Assembly (NCBI GenBank): GCA_963840435.1 | Contig: CAWIYY010000005.1 | Location: 220,093-284,092 of the forward strand | Direction of reading: 5' to 3' | DNA: 64,000 bases | Source of the DNA: Bog-473 sp963840435 | GTDB lineage: Bacteria; Actinomycetota; Acidimicrobiia; Acidimicrobiales; RAAP-2 | Shown: positions 1-8,626 of the stretch, in pieces | Numbering within the stretch: the first letter of the stretch is position 1 | How the letters are laid out: every line of letters begins with the position of its first letter | Program-made: the position numbers and the translations under genes | Notes under the pieces: generated by a model | Database searches by the model: none | Told to the model about the DNA's origin: nothing | The model's input: the letters and a program-made list of their open reading frames with translations, nothing else

Positions 1-314
1 CTGCGGACAATCGGGATACCTGGACCATCCAGGCTGGGCATCCCGGGAGTCTCGTGGGCTTTCGTCTGCCTACTCCTGCACGAACCGCACGGAATATGTA
101 TGCACTAACGCTGAAGGAACTTGGGAGGGTCGGCCGCCCGCACGGGGCCCGGCCACAGCACCGACGTACGCACCGGGAGGAGCACCGACATCAGGGTTCC
201 GTTGCGCCATCCTCCGTTCGCCCAGAGACTGAGCCACTTTGGCTCGTCCGGCGGCTGGAATCATGGGGAGGTCCGGCCCCTCGGCTGAGGCCAGGCGCGG
301 GCCACCTTCCCGAA
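1..314. other. gene-free left edge
   Basis: I see no convincing gene here; open frames in this stretch are arginine/proline-rich shadows. The one structure is an imperfect hairpin near the edge: outer arms GGGAT (13-17) and ATCCC (40-44), inner arms CCTGG (19-23) and CCAGG (29-33). It has no T-tract, so a terminator role is only possible. The stretch lies downstream of the leftward gene at 315. Confidence 0.5.
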
Positions 315-587
315 TTAGATCTCGACTTCGACTTCGTGCACGCCGCTGGCCAGGACCGGGGGACCTCCGGCGGGAGTCAGGGCATCGATCGCGTGCTGGG
401 CGTGGAGCTCGGTGTCGAAGATCACGACACACGTGCCGGTGCCGTCGCCATCGTTCAGCCAGATGCCCCTCTCGAACCCTGGCAGCTCGCGCGTCTGCGG
501 AAGGACGAACTCATCGAGAATGGCATGGCGGTGCTCCCGCTCCGCGTCGCGGTCGATCGTCACCTGGATCACAACTGCGTGCGCCAT
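315..587 (-). CDS. small ABM-like (dimeric alpha-beta barrel) protein
   Basis: A 90-residue protein with alternating beta strands and helix (VVIQVTIDRD near the N-terminus, a central helix, VVIFDTELHAQHAID near residues 55-70). This resembles antibiotic-biosynthesis-monooxygenase-like (ABM) ferredoxin-fold proteins. Such proteins usually act as homodimers, some as cofactor-free oxygenases, but no catalytic residue can be assigned here. The start is well supported: a strong Shine-Dalgarno (GGAGGTGA on the minus strand, 594-601) lies just upstream of the ATG. It appears to be a single-gene unit. The fold call is from pattern only. Confidence 0.7.
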   Translation of the reverse strand: MAHAVVIQVTIDRDAEREHRHAILDEFVLPQTRELPGFERGIWLNDGDGTGTCVVIFDTELHAQHAIDALTPAGGPPVLASGVHEVEVEI

Positions 588-833
588 CGGGCGTCACCTC
601 CGAGATGAGACTCCATCCCGATGATGGCATGGCACAGGTGGTCGTTGTGGACCTCGCCAGGGTCGGAGAGCGTCGCCACCGGGCTGACTCTGGTCAGCCG
701 GCTCCAGAGGCCTCAATGCTCCAGCCGGCGGGCGCGACGGGATCACCCGACGAGCGGATGCCGTGGGCCGAGCCGCGCCGGGCAGGCAGGCGGTCGCTTC
801 GACCGAGCTCCGCCGCTCGCCACGCGTCCTTCG

Positions 834-839
834 TATGAT
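834..839 (+). promoter_or_regulatory. possible -10 box (TATGAT) for the DUF1214 gene
   Basis: TATGAT lies 28 nt before the ATG at 868, in the 280-nt gap after the first gene. A purine-rich stretch (AGGGGGAC) just before the ATG could be a Shine-Dalgarno. No convincing -35 box is visible. Confidence 0.4.
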
Positions 840-867
840 CGGCCCAGGCCGAGACCCCAGGGGGACG

Positions 868-1941
868 ATGACGACCGAGACGGAGCAGGCATTCACCCAG
901 TTGCTCGAGGAGGTGGCAGCGACCCACCGGCGAGTGGTCGACCACCTCTCGGCCGAGGACGACCTCGACAGCCTGCTCGAAGCGCACAAGTGGGTCCTCA
1001 CCATTCTCCAGGTGGCCGCCGACGTCAACATCTGGGCCGACACCGCCCGGCCGCGCTTCATAGAGATCGTCGGCCCCTACAAGAAATGGGGCGGCGACAA
1101 TTCCGACGCCTTCTACCTCTTCTCGCCGGTCGACCCCGAGCGGACCTACCGGATCGTCTTTCACCCCGGCGATGCGGTGTACATGTCGCTGACCGTCTAC
1201 GGCGGCCCCAACGATGGTCGCTATTCGACCCGCATCGTGGGCAGTGTCAACAGCCAGGACGCGCCCCGCCGGGCCGACGGCTCCATTGAGATCCTGCTCT
1301 CGCCAGTCGAGCCGGCGGATCCGGGGGTGGCCTGGATCCGCCTCGAACCCGATGCCGTCGCCGCCATCACCCGGGACTATCTCGAGGACCCTTCGTCGGG
1401 CCGGCGGGCGACGTGGCGCATCGAGGCCGAGAGCCCGCCGGAGACGTTCCGGCAGGACGACGCGGACCTGGCCCGACGCATCCGCGCTGCTACGACGTGG
1501 GTGCGCGAACAAGCGAGCATCGTGCCCATCCCCCTGGGTACGCCCAACGCGATCGATCCCCCGTATCCCGTCCCGACCTCGACCTTCGGCTGGGCGGCCG
1601 GGGACGCCGCCTACGCCATGGGCGCCTACGAGCTGGCCGACGACGAGGCGATGGTGATCCGGGGCCGCTCGCCCGCGTGCGTCTTTTGGAACATGTGCCT
1701 CTGGAACCCGTTCCTGCACACCTACAACTACGACTACGAGCGCGTCACCATCAACGGGGCTCAGGTGGAGTACGAGCAGGACGGGTCGTGGATCATCGTG
1801 GTCTCGCCCCAGCGCCCGGCCCACCCCAACTGGGTGTCGACGGCCGGGCACCACAAGGGCCGCGTCTGGTTCCGCTGGTTCCTGCCGGAGGAGACGCCGG
1901 AGCAGCCCCAGGTCGAGGTCCTCCCGGTCGCCACGGTATGA
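868..1941 (+). CDS. DUF1214 domain-containing protein
   Basis: A 357-residue protein with the DUF1214-type C-terminal half: the MCLWNPFLHTYNYDYERV region is followed by a GSWIIVVSP strand and an HHKGRVWFRWF end. Function is unknown in this family; in actinobacteria such proteins often sit near sulfotransferase or lipid-modification genes. I chose the ATG at 868 because a purine-rich stretch precedes it and upstream sequence looks non-coding. Its stop overlaps the start of the following sulfotransferase (ATGA), so the two are translationally coupled and probably act together. No signal peptide is evident. Confidence 0.8.
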   Translation: MTTETEQAFTQLLEEVAATHRRVVDHLSAEDDLDSLLEAHKWVLTILQVAADVNIWADTARPRFIEIVGPYKKWGGDNSDAFYLFSPVDPERTYRIVFHPGDAVYMSLTVYGGPNDGRYSTRIVGSVNSQDAPRRADGSIEILLSPVEPADPGVAWIRLEPDAVAAITRDYLEDPSSGRRATWRIEAESPPETFRQDDADLARRIRAATTWVREQASIVPIPLGTPNAIDPPYPVPTSTFGWAAGDAAYAMGAYELADDEAMVIRGRSPACVFWNMCLWNPFLHTYNYDYERVTINGAQVEYEQDGSWIIVVSPQRPAHPNWVSTAGHHKGRVWFRWFLPEETPEQPQVEVLPVATV

Positions 1942-3200
1942 GTGATCGCCCGGCGCCGGTCCGGATCGACGACATGGCCGAGCCGCGCTTCTCAGACGAG
2001 GCTAGGGCCATCCTCGACTTCATGGGAGAGGCGGGATCGCAGCTCTCGCTCGATCCCGCCGGCCTCATGGCCCAGGCCGAGACGGAGACCGACCTGCACG
2101 ACTTCGGTCCCGCCGACTTCGAGCATCGACTGGACGTCCTGTGCCGGGCCATGCGCGAGGAGGGCGGCTTCGACGCGGCCGGGATCTTCCAGCAACACAC
2201 GCTCCTCCTGGGCCTCCTGAAGAACCGGTTACTCGTCGAGGACCTGGTGCGCCGCCACCCTGAGATCCTCGAGGAACGCATCACCGCGCCGATCGTCATC
2301 TGCGGCCTTCCCCGCACGGGGACGACCCACCTGCACAACCTGATGTCGGCCGACCCCGCGCTGCGCACACTCCCCTATTGGGAGAGCCTCGAACCCGTGC
2401 TGGCCGACCGTGAGCAGCCCCCCGCCGGTTCGCCCGACCCGCGCGTCGAGCGAACCGCCCTCGCCCTCTCCTTCCTCGACGTGGCGATGCCGTACTTCAC
2501 GCGCATGCACGAGATGACGGTGGAGCACACGCACGAGGAGATCCAGATTCTGGCGATGGACTTCTCCAGCATGCTGTTCGAGACGTCCGCTCCCATGCCG
2601 CTGTGGCGGGACGACTACCTGGCCCGTGACCAGCGACCCAGCTACGCATACCTGGTCAAAGTGCTCAAGGTGCTGCAGTGGCTCCGGGGCGGCACCCGCT
2701 GGGTGCTCAAGTCGCCCCAGCACCTCGAGCAGTTCCCCGTCCTGGTCGACACCTTCCCCGACGCCACCTTCGTGGTGACCCACCGTGACCCGGTGTCGGT
2801 GACGGCGTCCATGACGACGATGGTCGCCTACTCGATGCGGCTCACCCGGGAGCGGGTCGACCTCGAGGCCGCCGGCGCCTACTGGTCGGACCGTCTCGAG
2901 CGCATGCTGCGGCGCTGCGCCGAGGAGCGATCAGTCCTCCCCGGCGGCCAGACGATCGACGTCCACTTCGACGAGTTCATGCGGGACGACATGGCCATGG
3001 TCGAACGGATCTACGACCTGGCGGGCCAGCCGTTCGACGAGCAGGCGCGCTCGTCGATGTCGGCCTTCATGGCCGAGCACCCACGGGGGAAGCACGGGAC
3101 GGTGGAGTACGACCTCGCTCAGTTCGGGTTGGACCCGGCCGAGCTGCGGGCCGCCCTGGCCTTCTACACGGACCACTTCGGGGTCACGCTCGAGAGCTGA
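1938..3200 (+). CDS. sulfotransferase family protein (Sulfotransfer_3-like)
   Basis: A 420-residue PAPS-dependent sulfotransferase-like protein. The 5'-phosphosulfate-binding loop GLPRTGTTHL is at about residues 123-132. The 3'-phosphate-binding region is around HRDP (282-285), followed by a serine-rich helix. Actinobacteria have many of these; substrates are usually unknown lipids, steroids or glycans, and nothing here fixes the acceptor. It starts in a 4-nt ATGA overlap with the DUF1214 gene; an alternative ATG lies 12 codons downstream. The tandem pair with DUF1214 suggests one two-gene operon. Confidence 0.85.
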   Translation: MSDRPAPVRIDDMAEPRFSDEARAILDFMGEAGSQLSLDPAGLMAQAETETDLHDFGPADFEHRLDVLCRAMREEGGFDAAGIFQQHTLLLGLLKNRLLVEDLVRRHPEILEERITAPIVICGLPRTGTTHLHNLMSADPALRTLPYWESLEPVLADREQPPAGSPDPRVERTALALSFLDVAMPYFTRMHEMTVEHTHEEIQILAMDFSSMLFETSAPMPLWRDDYLARDQRPSYAYLVKVLKVLQWLRGGTRWVLKSPQHLEQFPVLVDTFPDATFVVTHRDPVSVTASMTTMVAYSMRLTRERVDLEAAGAYWSDRLERMLRRCAEERSVLPGGQTIDVHFDEFMRDDMAMVERIYDLAGQPFDEQARSSMSAFMAEHPRGKHGTVEYDLAQFGLDPAELRAALAFYTDHFGVTLES

Positions 3201-3232
3201 CCAGCGGGCCGGGCTGTGCGGCCATGACTCTT

Positions 3233-3238
3233 TAGGAT
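3233..3238 (+). promoter_or_regulatory. leaderless -10 box (TAGGAT) of the Ser-repeat gene
   Basis: TAGGAT is followed by exactly 6 nt and then the ATG at 3245, the same geometry as many other starts in this window. It predicts transcription starting at or next to the A of the start codon. Confidence 0.6.
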
Positions 3239-3244
3239 GGCGGA

Positions 3245-3580
3245 ATGGCAAGAAACCAGTCGTCTCGTTGGTCGTGGGCCTCGGAGAACTCGTTCCTCTC
3301 GATTGCCTCCAGGGGATCTGTTCTCTCCGTCGGCTCGGTCGGCTCCGTGCTGTCGATCGGCTCGGTCGGCTCCTGCCTCTCGGTTCTGTCGATCGGATCC
3401 TTCGGATCCCTCCTCGGCCTCCTGTCCTCTCGCTCCCGCCTGTCCGTCATGTCACAAGGTGCGCACAAGGCCGTCCTCTCCGCTTCAGCCGGGAAGAAGG
3501 CAGCATCGGCCTCGGCGGACCGGGCCGAGCCCGTCCGAGAGCGGACCGCCCTCTCGAAGCACCCCGTCGGCAAGAGCTGA
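3245..3580 (+). CDS. small protein with serine at every third residue (SxxS repeats)
   Basis: A 111-residue protein of unknown function. From residue 10 to residue 70 every third residue is serine (20 of 21 positions; only residue 58 is Gly). The two residues between are mostly V/I/F/L then G/L, giving units such as SVLSIG. The tail (about 71-111) is basic and polar. Serine codons vary among TCG, TCC, TCT and TCA, so the pattern is held at protein level rather than by recent DNA duplication. There is no signal peptide and no obvious transmembrane helix. A solenoid-like or membrane-surface structure is conceivable. The fully overlapping minus-strand frame is less likely because the plus frame has a leaderless promoter. 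I know no named family. Confidence 0.65.
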   Translation: MARNQSSRWSWASENSFLSIASRGSVLSVGSVGSVLSIGSVGSCLSVLSIGSFGSLLGLLSSRSRLSVMSQGAHKAVLSASAGKKAASASADRAEPVRERTALSKHPVGKS

Positions 3581-3591
3581 GGCTCAGCCGG

Positions 3592-4467
3592 CTAGCCGAG
3601 GGTGTGGAGTGCCCCGAGGATTGTCTGTTTGACGGCGGCCGCGTCGAGGTCGACAGCGACTCGAACCGATCCCCGTTCCCCGTGCCTGCGTCTGTCCACG
3701 ACCGTCATGCCGCGCGTCCACTGGCCGGTCAGCTCGCAGCGCACCCACCGGTCTTCCCATCCGAAGAGCTCCGGGCGGACGTGGGCCACTGCGGCGATCG
3801 CGTCATGCGGGAACAGATCGATGTCTCGGTCATGAAAGTGCGCGCACGCACCCACCGCGAGGTCTGTTCGAGAGCTCTGGTTGCCGAGAGCCTCGAGGTC
3901 CTGGCGAGTGAGCGACACCTGATGGGTCACGTCGAGGGGCACCAGGGAGATCGGGATGCCGCTCGTGAGCACGGCGTCGCAGGCTTCGGGGTCAAGCCAG
4001 GCATTGAACTCGGCGACGGCCGTCATGTTGCCGCCGCACGCCACCGCCCCGCCCATCCACATGATCTCCGTGATCGGTCGTGCCTTGGCGATGGCATCCG
4101 CCACCACCGTGAGTGCCCCCAGCGCCAAGACTGGTCCTTCGAGCAGGGACAGCGCATCGGGAGGATTCTCGGAACCGAACAGCGCCGGTAGCTGCGAGGC
4201 GATTCCACCCAAGCCATCGGCACCGTGAAACCGTTCCCCGGTCTCGGGGTACGGCGCCAGCAGTCCGCACGCAGCACCTCTGGCCACAGGAATGTCGATC
4301 CCCAGCAGCGCAACGATCCCTGCTGCATTCCGGTAAGCCTGATCGGCATCGACGTTGCCCGCCGTTCCGACGACCGCCGCGGGTGGGCAGCCAGCAGCGC
4401 TCAGCACCAAGAGGGCGAGGAAGTCATCGATCCCCGGATCGCAGACGACGACAGGAGCTCGAGTCAT
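3592..4467 (-). CDS. inosine/uridine-preferring nucleoside hydrolase family protein
   Basis: A 291-residue protein of the PF01156 family, which hydrolyses N-ribosidic bonds of nucleosides for purine or pyrimidine salvage. The N-terminal CDPGIDD (residues 9-15) supplies the three calcium-ligand aspartates; the aspartate usually found two residues earlier is Val here. The central GGAVACGGNMTAVAEFNAWLD region is the ribose-binding signature, and VPLDVTH is also family-typical. A CACACT box 6 nt before the ATG is a near match to the local leaderless promoter form. Convergent with the Ser-repeat gene. Substrate preference cannot be read from sequence. Confidence 0.88.
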   Translation of the reverse strand: MTRAPVVVCDPGIDDFLALLVLSAAGCPPAAVVGTAGNVDADQAYRNAAGIVALLGIDIPVARGAACGLLAPYPETGERFHGADGLGGIASQLPALFGSENPPDALSLLEGPVLALGALTVVADAIAKARPITEIMWMGGAVACGGNMTAVAEFNAWLDPEACDAVLTSGIPISLVPLDVTHQVSLTRQDLEALGNQSSRTDLAVGACAHFHDRDIDLFPHDAIAAVAHVRPELFGWEDRWVRCELTGQWTRGMTVVDRRRHGERGSVRVAVDLDAAAVKQTILGALHTLG

Positions 4468-4580
4468 GACGTCAGTGTGGCCCAGTCAGCCAGCGCCCCG
4501 GTGCCCGAGCGAGCCCAACGACGCAGGGTCAGCAGCACACACCATCTCCGGGGTCGAGCGATCAAAGGGGCAGGGGGCCC

Positions 4581-7178
4581 TCAGTCCTGCGGCCTGACCC
4601 CAATGCCGGGCGGCTGGCGCCCGGCCAGGAGCCAGCCGATCACCGTGGCCACGACTGGCATGGCGATGACGATGAGGAACAGGTTGAACCACGGCACCTG
4701 GCCCAGGGCCGAGAGCCCACCGTTGAGCGCGCTGTTGCGCAACCACCCCGCCGCGGCGACGTAGGCGGCCGCCGTGCCGAGGACCGCGCCCAGCAGGCCA
4801 AGCCCGCCCGCCGTCACCGCCGTCAGGCTCCGCCGGGTGAACGTACCAGCACCGGCCGCCGTCAGCGTGCGCAGATCGCCCGCAGTCTCGCTGCGGATGA
4901 GACCCACGCTCATGGCCAGGACGCCGAGGGCCAGGGCGATGCCGAAGACGGTGGCCCAGTTGATGATCTCCGAGGAGCTGGGCTCCGAGTTCTTCGTCTC
5001 GACGGTCATGCCGGCGGCCGCAGCGGCCTGGCGGGCGTCGTTGATTTGGGAGGCGGTGAGCGCGGATGGCGTCTGGATCAGCCAGCCGGCCGGCGACGTC
5101 TGGAGCTTGAGCGTGCGAATCGCGTGCTCGGTGAGCACGGTGTTCGGTGCCGACGTCCCGGAGGGCAGGTTGCCCACCTGCTGGATCACCGGGTTGTTGA
5201 GGCAGGAGTTGCTCGGGCACTCCGTGCCTGTCGAGCTGCCCGGTCCCGGTGCTGACGATCCGCCGCCGCCCTGGGGTTGGGGTCCGTTCGGTGTCACCCG
5301 TTGCTGCGGCTGCGATTGGAAGTAGTTGCCGTAGAGCAGCTGCATGTCGCCGACACCGGACAGGCCGGCCCGCATGCTGAGGACGTCCGCATTCGCTTCG
5401 ATGGTCGACGGATTGATGCCGAACGCCTCGAGCAGGGCTGGCGTCGCCACGTAGACGGGACCGGACCAGGAACGGCCGGGCCCGTTGTGGTTCAGGCTGG
5501 CACTGGTGGTCTCGAGGGCGACCACGTGTTGCGCATGCAGCTCCCGGCCCAACGCGTCGATGCTGGAGGTCATGGAGTGCAGCGAGGGAGTCGACACGAC
5601 GTTCCCATTTCCGTTGCCGGGTCCACCCGGCCCGTAGGGCCCGTTCGGCGTGTACACGACGAGCTGGTTCGATCCGACATTCGGGCCGGCGTAGTCGAGC
5701 ACGTTGCTGTAGCGGGCGGCGGCGATCACACAGATGAGGACGGCGATCACGACTCCCAGGCTGACCGCGGACAGCGCGGAGCCAGAACGGGCCCGGTAGC
5801 GCGACAGGTCGCGCAGGGCCAGGCGGCCGGCGATCGGGACATGCCGGCCCACCTTGCCCAGCAGGGCCAGGGCCAGCGGCGACAGCAGGATGATGCCGAC
5901 GATGAGGAGGACGAAGCCCAGTACGAGCTCGGGGGCTCCCCCGCCGTTGTGCGCCGAGCCGGAGACTCCGAACACGAAGAAGGCGATGACCAGCACCACC
6001 GCCCCGGGAACGGCCGAGCGGTGCAGCTGCTTCGGCGGCGCCGGCCGGCCCGACAAGGCGGTCACCACGGGCACCTTGGCGATGGTGCGGGCGGGCCGAC
6101 CCGAGGCGAAGTAGGTGGCGAGCACGGCGAGGGCCAAGGAGGGGCCGACGACGTTCCAGGGCAGGGCGAACACCCCGATGAGGTGATGAGCACTCGATTC
6201 GGCATGCGGTCGGTAGGCCAGCCAGGCCAAGAAGCCCAGAACCAGGCCGGCGAGCGCACCCACGACGCCGACGAAGATGCCGTTGGCCCGCATGACGAGG
6301 CGCACGTTCTTGTCGGTCGCGCCCATGGACTCCACCATCCCGATGGCCCGGAGCCGACGTTGGGCCAGCACGGTGAAGCCACCGACGGAGACGAGGGCGA
6401 TGAGCAGCATGCCGATCGTCGCCAGCGTCAACACGACGGTGGAGGGGTTGAGGATGTTCGAGCTGGACGCGGAGGAGGGAGTCGTCACCTGGGACGCAAT
6501 CGGTCCGAGGGCTCTCGCAGAGGTGTCGCTGGCGTCGAAGAGCACGGTCACCTGCGTCGGGTGGGCGACGTCGCCCGGCACGACGAGGGCGAACTCGTCG
6601 AGCAGGCTCTGCGGGTTCTGGACCGTCCCCACCACCTGCAACGCCATGCCCTCCGTGTGCCAGGTGTCACCGACCCGGAGGTTCAGTTCAGAGGCGAGGC
6701 CGGGGGTGATGGCCACCTGCCCCGTCCCGGCCGGGTAGTGGCCGGAGAGCAGCGACAGCATCGGAGTGCCGTAGGGTCCCGACGGGTCCTGGGCGCGCAG
6801 GTCGTAGGTGTTGATCGACCCGGGAATGCTGAGGGACTGATTCTCGATCACGTCGACCTTGCCGACCTTGTGCTCGAGCGAGTCGATCTGTGAGGCGAGC
6901 TGGGGGTCGTGGCCGGAGAACGTGGCCATGGCACCCGCCGTCCCGAAACCGAAGTTGGCCGGCTGCTGGGTCCCGACCGCCGAGGTGGCCCCGACCACCA
7001 CGGCGCCCACCGCCAGCGTGATCAGGGCCAGGATGAGGAACTGCTGGCGCCACTCGCGCCGGAAGAGGCGCCAGGCCCAGCGGATCATGGCCCGGCGGGC
7101 GGGTCCTGCTCCGCCCGAGTCCTCGGCGACCGGCGCGGGGGCCGCCGGCCGCTCGAGGACAGCGACGCCGACGCTCAT
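4581..7178 (-). CDS. FtsX-type ABC transporter permease
   Basis: An 865-residue permease of the MacB/FtsX class. One transmembrane segment lies near residues 40-62, followed by a large extracytoplasmic domain with FtsX helices around 245-365. A second half has helices near 395-485 and the last block near 700-815, so two FtsX modules are fused. Gly/Pro/Gln-rich linkers (NGPYGPGGPGNGNGN, and another near residue 600) lie in the second extracellular domain. Such permeases do not form a classical pore; they transmit ATPase motion to export or regulate an envelope substrate. Its start overlaps the stop of the ATPase gene by 4 nt, and the operon begins with a PadR regulator. Confidence 0.9.
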   Translation of the reverse strand: MSVGVAVLERPAAPAPVAEDSGGAGPARRAMIRWAWRLFRREWRQQFLILALITLAVGAVVVGATSAVGTQQPANFGFGTAGAMATFSGHDPQLASQIDSLEHKVGKVDVIENQSLSIPGSINTYDLRAQDPSGPYGTPMLSLLSGHYPAGTGQVAITPGLASELNLRVGDTWHTEGMALQVVGTVQNPQSLLDEFALVVPGDVAHPTQVTVLFDASDTSARALGPIASQVTTPSSASSSNILNPSTVVLTLATIGMLLIALVSVGGFTVLAQRRLRAIGMVESMGATDKNVRLVMRANGIFVGVVGALAGLVLGFLAWLAYRPHAESSAHHLIGVFALPWNVVGPSLALAVLATYFASGRPARTIAKVPVVTALSGRPAPPKQLHRSAVPGAVVLVIAFFVFGVSGSAHNGGGAPELVLGFVLLIVGIILLSPLALALLGKVGRHVPIAGRLALRDLSRYRARSGSALSAVSLGVVIAVLICVIAAARYSNVLDYAGPNVGSNQLVVYTPNGPYGPGGPGNGNGNVVSTPSLHSMTSSIDALGRELHAQHVVALETTSASLNHNGPGRSWSGPVYVATPALLEAFGINPSTIEANADVLSMRAGLSGVGDMQLLYGNYFQSQPQQRVTPNGPQPQGGGGSSAPGPGSSTGTECPSNSCLNNPVIQQVGNLPSGTSAPNTVLTEHAIRTLKLQTSPAGWLIQTPSALTASQINDARQAAAAAGMTVETKNSEPSSSEIINWATVFGIALALGVLAMSVGLIRSETAGDLRTLTAAGAGTFTRRSLTAVTAGGLGLLGAVLGTAAAYVAAAGWLRNSALNGGLSALGQVPWFNLFLIVIAMPVVATVIGWLLAGRQPPGIGVRPQD

Positions 7179-7897
7179 CGTTGGGTGGAGCCTGCGAGGA
7201 ACGACTCCGGCGTCGCTACGGGCGCCGTCTGGTCGACGACGGAGCCATCGCGCAGGAACACCACCCGGTCAGCCCAGGAGGCGAGTTGCGCGTCATGCGT
7301 CACCACGACGGCGGCCAGACCGCGATGGCAGGCGGCCAGGACCAGGCGCATAACGGCCTCGCCGTTGGTCGAATCCAGCGCGCCCGACGGCTCGTCGGCC
7401 AGGAGCAGCTTGCGCTCCCCCACCACGGCACGGGCAATGGCTACCCGCTGGCGCTCACCGCCGGAGAGCTGGTCCGGGAAATGGCGGGCCCGGTCAGCCA
7501 GCCCGAGGTCCTCGAGCGATGCCATGGCCGCCGCCTGGGCCTTGCGCGCCGGCATGCCGTCGAGCTCGAGCGGGAGGGAGACGTTCTCGATGGCGCTGAG
7601 GCCGGCCAGCAAGTTGTAGTCCTGAAAGACATAGCCGATCGAGCGGCGGCGCAGCTTGGCCTTGCCGTTGCGCGAGAGGCCGGACAGCCGGGTGCCGGCC
7701 ACGGTGACCTCTCCGTGCGTCGGATCCTCGAGGCTGCCGGCAATCGTCAGCAACGTGGACTTGCCCGAGCCGCTGGAGCCCATGACCGCCACCAGCGATC
7801 CGGCGTCGACGAAGAGGTCGACCCCCCTGAGTGCGTGGACCTCGGCCGCACCTTCGCCGTAGGTCTTGGAGATGTCGCGCAGTTCGAGATAGCTCAT
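7175..7897 (-). CDS. ABC transporter ATP-binding protein (MacB/LolD class)
   Basis: A 240-residue ATPase partner of the adjacent FtsX permease. Walker A is GSSGSGKST (about residues 39-47), the signature is LSGGERQRVAIARA, and Walker B is LLLADEPSGALD with the H-loop in VVTHD. The EP-SGALD form is typical of the MacB/LolD/FtsE subgroup. It is translationally coupled at both ends: ATGA overlap with padR upstream and a 4-nt overlap with the permease downstream. The module is therefore PadR plus exporter, a common actinobacterial arrangement for sensing antimicrobial or envelope signals. Confidence 0.95.
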   Translation of the reverse strand: MSYLELRDISKTYGEGAAEVHALRGVDLFVDAGSLVAVMGSSGSGKSTLLTIAGSLEDPTHGEVTVAGTRLSGLSRNGKAKLRRRSIGYVFQDYNLLAGLSAIENVSLPLELDGMPARKAQAAAMASLEDLGLADRARHFPDQLSGGERQRVAIARAVVGERKLLLADEPSGALDSTNGEAVMRLVLAACHRGLAAVVVTHDAQLASWADRVVFLRDGSVVDQTAPVATPESFLAGSTQR

Positions 7898-8481
7898 GGC
7901 TGTCCCACCTTTCGCCGAGCTTTGGGGAGCGGGAATTGCTGAGTTGGGGTCGGATCAGGTTCCGGGAGCGAGGCCCGCTTGAGGCGGCCGTCCGCGCTGT
8001 CCAGCCAACGGACGACTGAGTCGAGGCGGAAGAGCTCGGCGTCGACGACGAGAGCGAACTGCAGATCGAATCCGGCCTCGTCCTCCTTGAGGCGGGTCCA
8101 CTGCTGCATCAGCTGCACCACGTAGCGCCGGTGTACCTGGATCACCTCGTGGACGTCGATCCCGGGCAGCCCCAGGGCGACCAGGACCTTGATCACGAGC
8201 TCGTCGCGGGGCGGGGCGGAGAAGTCGGGCGGTGTGTGCAGCCAGTGCTCGAGCTCGGATTGCCCCTCTTCGGTGATGTGGAATCCCTTCTGCGGGCCCT
8301 CCTCCGCCGCGTCGTCGCCTTCGACCAGTCCGTCTCGCTCCAGGCGTTGCAGGGTGGTGTACACCTGCCCGACGTTGAGGGGCCAGACCTCGCCGGTCTT
8401 GGCCTCGAACTCCTGGCGCAGCTGGAGCCCGTACTTGGGACCCTCGCTGAGCAGGGCCAACAGTGCGTGGCGGACGCTCAT
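7894..8481 (-). CDS. PadR family transcriptional regulator
   Basis: A 195-residue PadR-like repressor. The N-terminal winged helix covers about residues 1-85 (KYGLQLRQEFEAKTG, then TLQRLERDGLV), and a C-terminal helical dimerisation region (PF10400-like) follows. PadR proteins repress their own operon and release DNA on ligand binding. This gene is first in the padR-ATPase-permease operon and is coupled to the ATPase by an ATGA overlap. A near-perfect palindrome just upstream, inside its own promoter, is the likely operator, so negative autoregulation is expected. Confidence 0.93.
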   Translation of the reverse strand: MSVRHALLALLSEGPKYGLQLRQEFEAKTGEVWPLNVGQVYTTLQRLERDGLVEGDDAAEEGPQKGFHITEEGQSELEHWLHTPPDFSAPPRDELVIKVLVALGLPGIDVHEVIQVHRRYVVQLMQQWTRLKEDEAGFDLQFALVVDAELFRLDSVVRWLDSADGRLKRASLPEPDPTPTQQFPLPKARRKVGQP

Positions 8482-8501
8482 GGCAGTCGAACGATTCGAA
8501 G

Positions 8502-8520
8502 TAGCATACTCAGTATGTTA
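8502..8520 (-). promoter_or_regulatory. PadR operator overlapping the -10 region
   Basis: The sequence TAGCATACTCAGTATGTTA is an inverted repeat around C8511. Inner arms CATACT (8505-8510) and AGTATG (8512-8517) are perfect, and two further outer pairs match after one mismatch. It lies 20 nt upstream of the padR ATG and covers the -10 region (CATACT on the minus strand). Confidence 0.75.
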
Positions 8521-8536
8521 GCCCAGGACCGGGCGT

Positions 8537-8542
8537 TGTCAA
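8537..8542 (-). promoter_or_regulatory. -35 box (TTGACA) of the padR-ABC operon
   Basis: A consensus TTGACA on the minus strand, about 19 nt before the CATACT box inside the operator. The spacing is slightly long but usable. With the overlapping palindrome it makes a textbook repressible promoter. Confidence 0.6.
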
Positions 8543-8626
8543 GGAGGTTTCGTCGGATCTGACGCCCCGGGGGGCGCCGAGCCGGCGGCGGAGGAGGGCG
8601 GCAGGCGGTCCGACCGCCAGAACGGG

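Noticed and set aside
3232..3573. Open minus-strand frame encoding a Thr-Glu-Pro-rich repeat protein opposite the Ser-repeat gene
   Set aside because: Its repeats are the complement of the serine pattern; it lacks a promoter box or Shine-Dalgarno, while the plus frame has a leaderless promoter.
5277..6893. 538-codon plus-strand open frame within the ABC permease gene
   Set aside because: Composition is Gly/His/Asp/Arg-rich shadow of the permease codons; the minus frame has clear FtsX helices.
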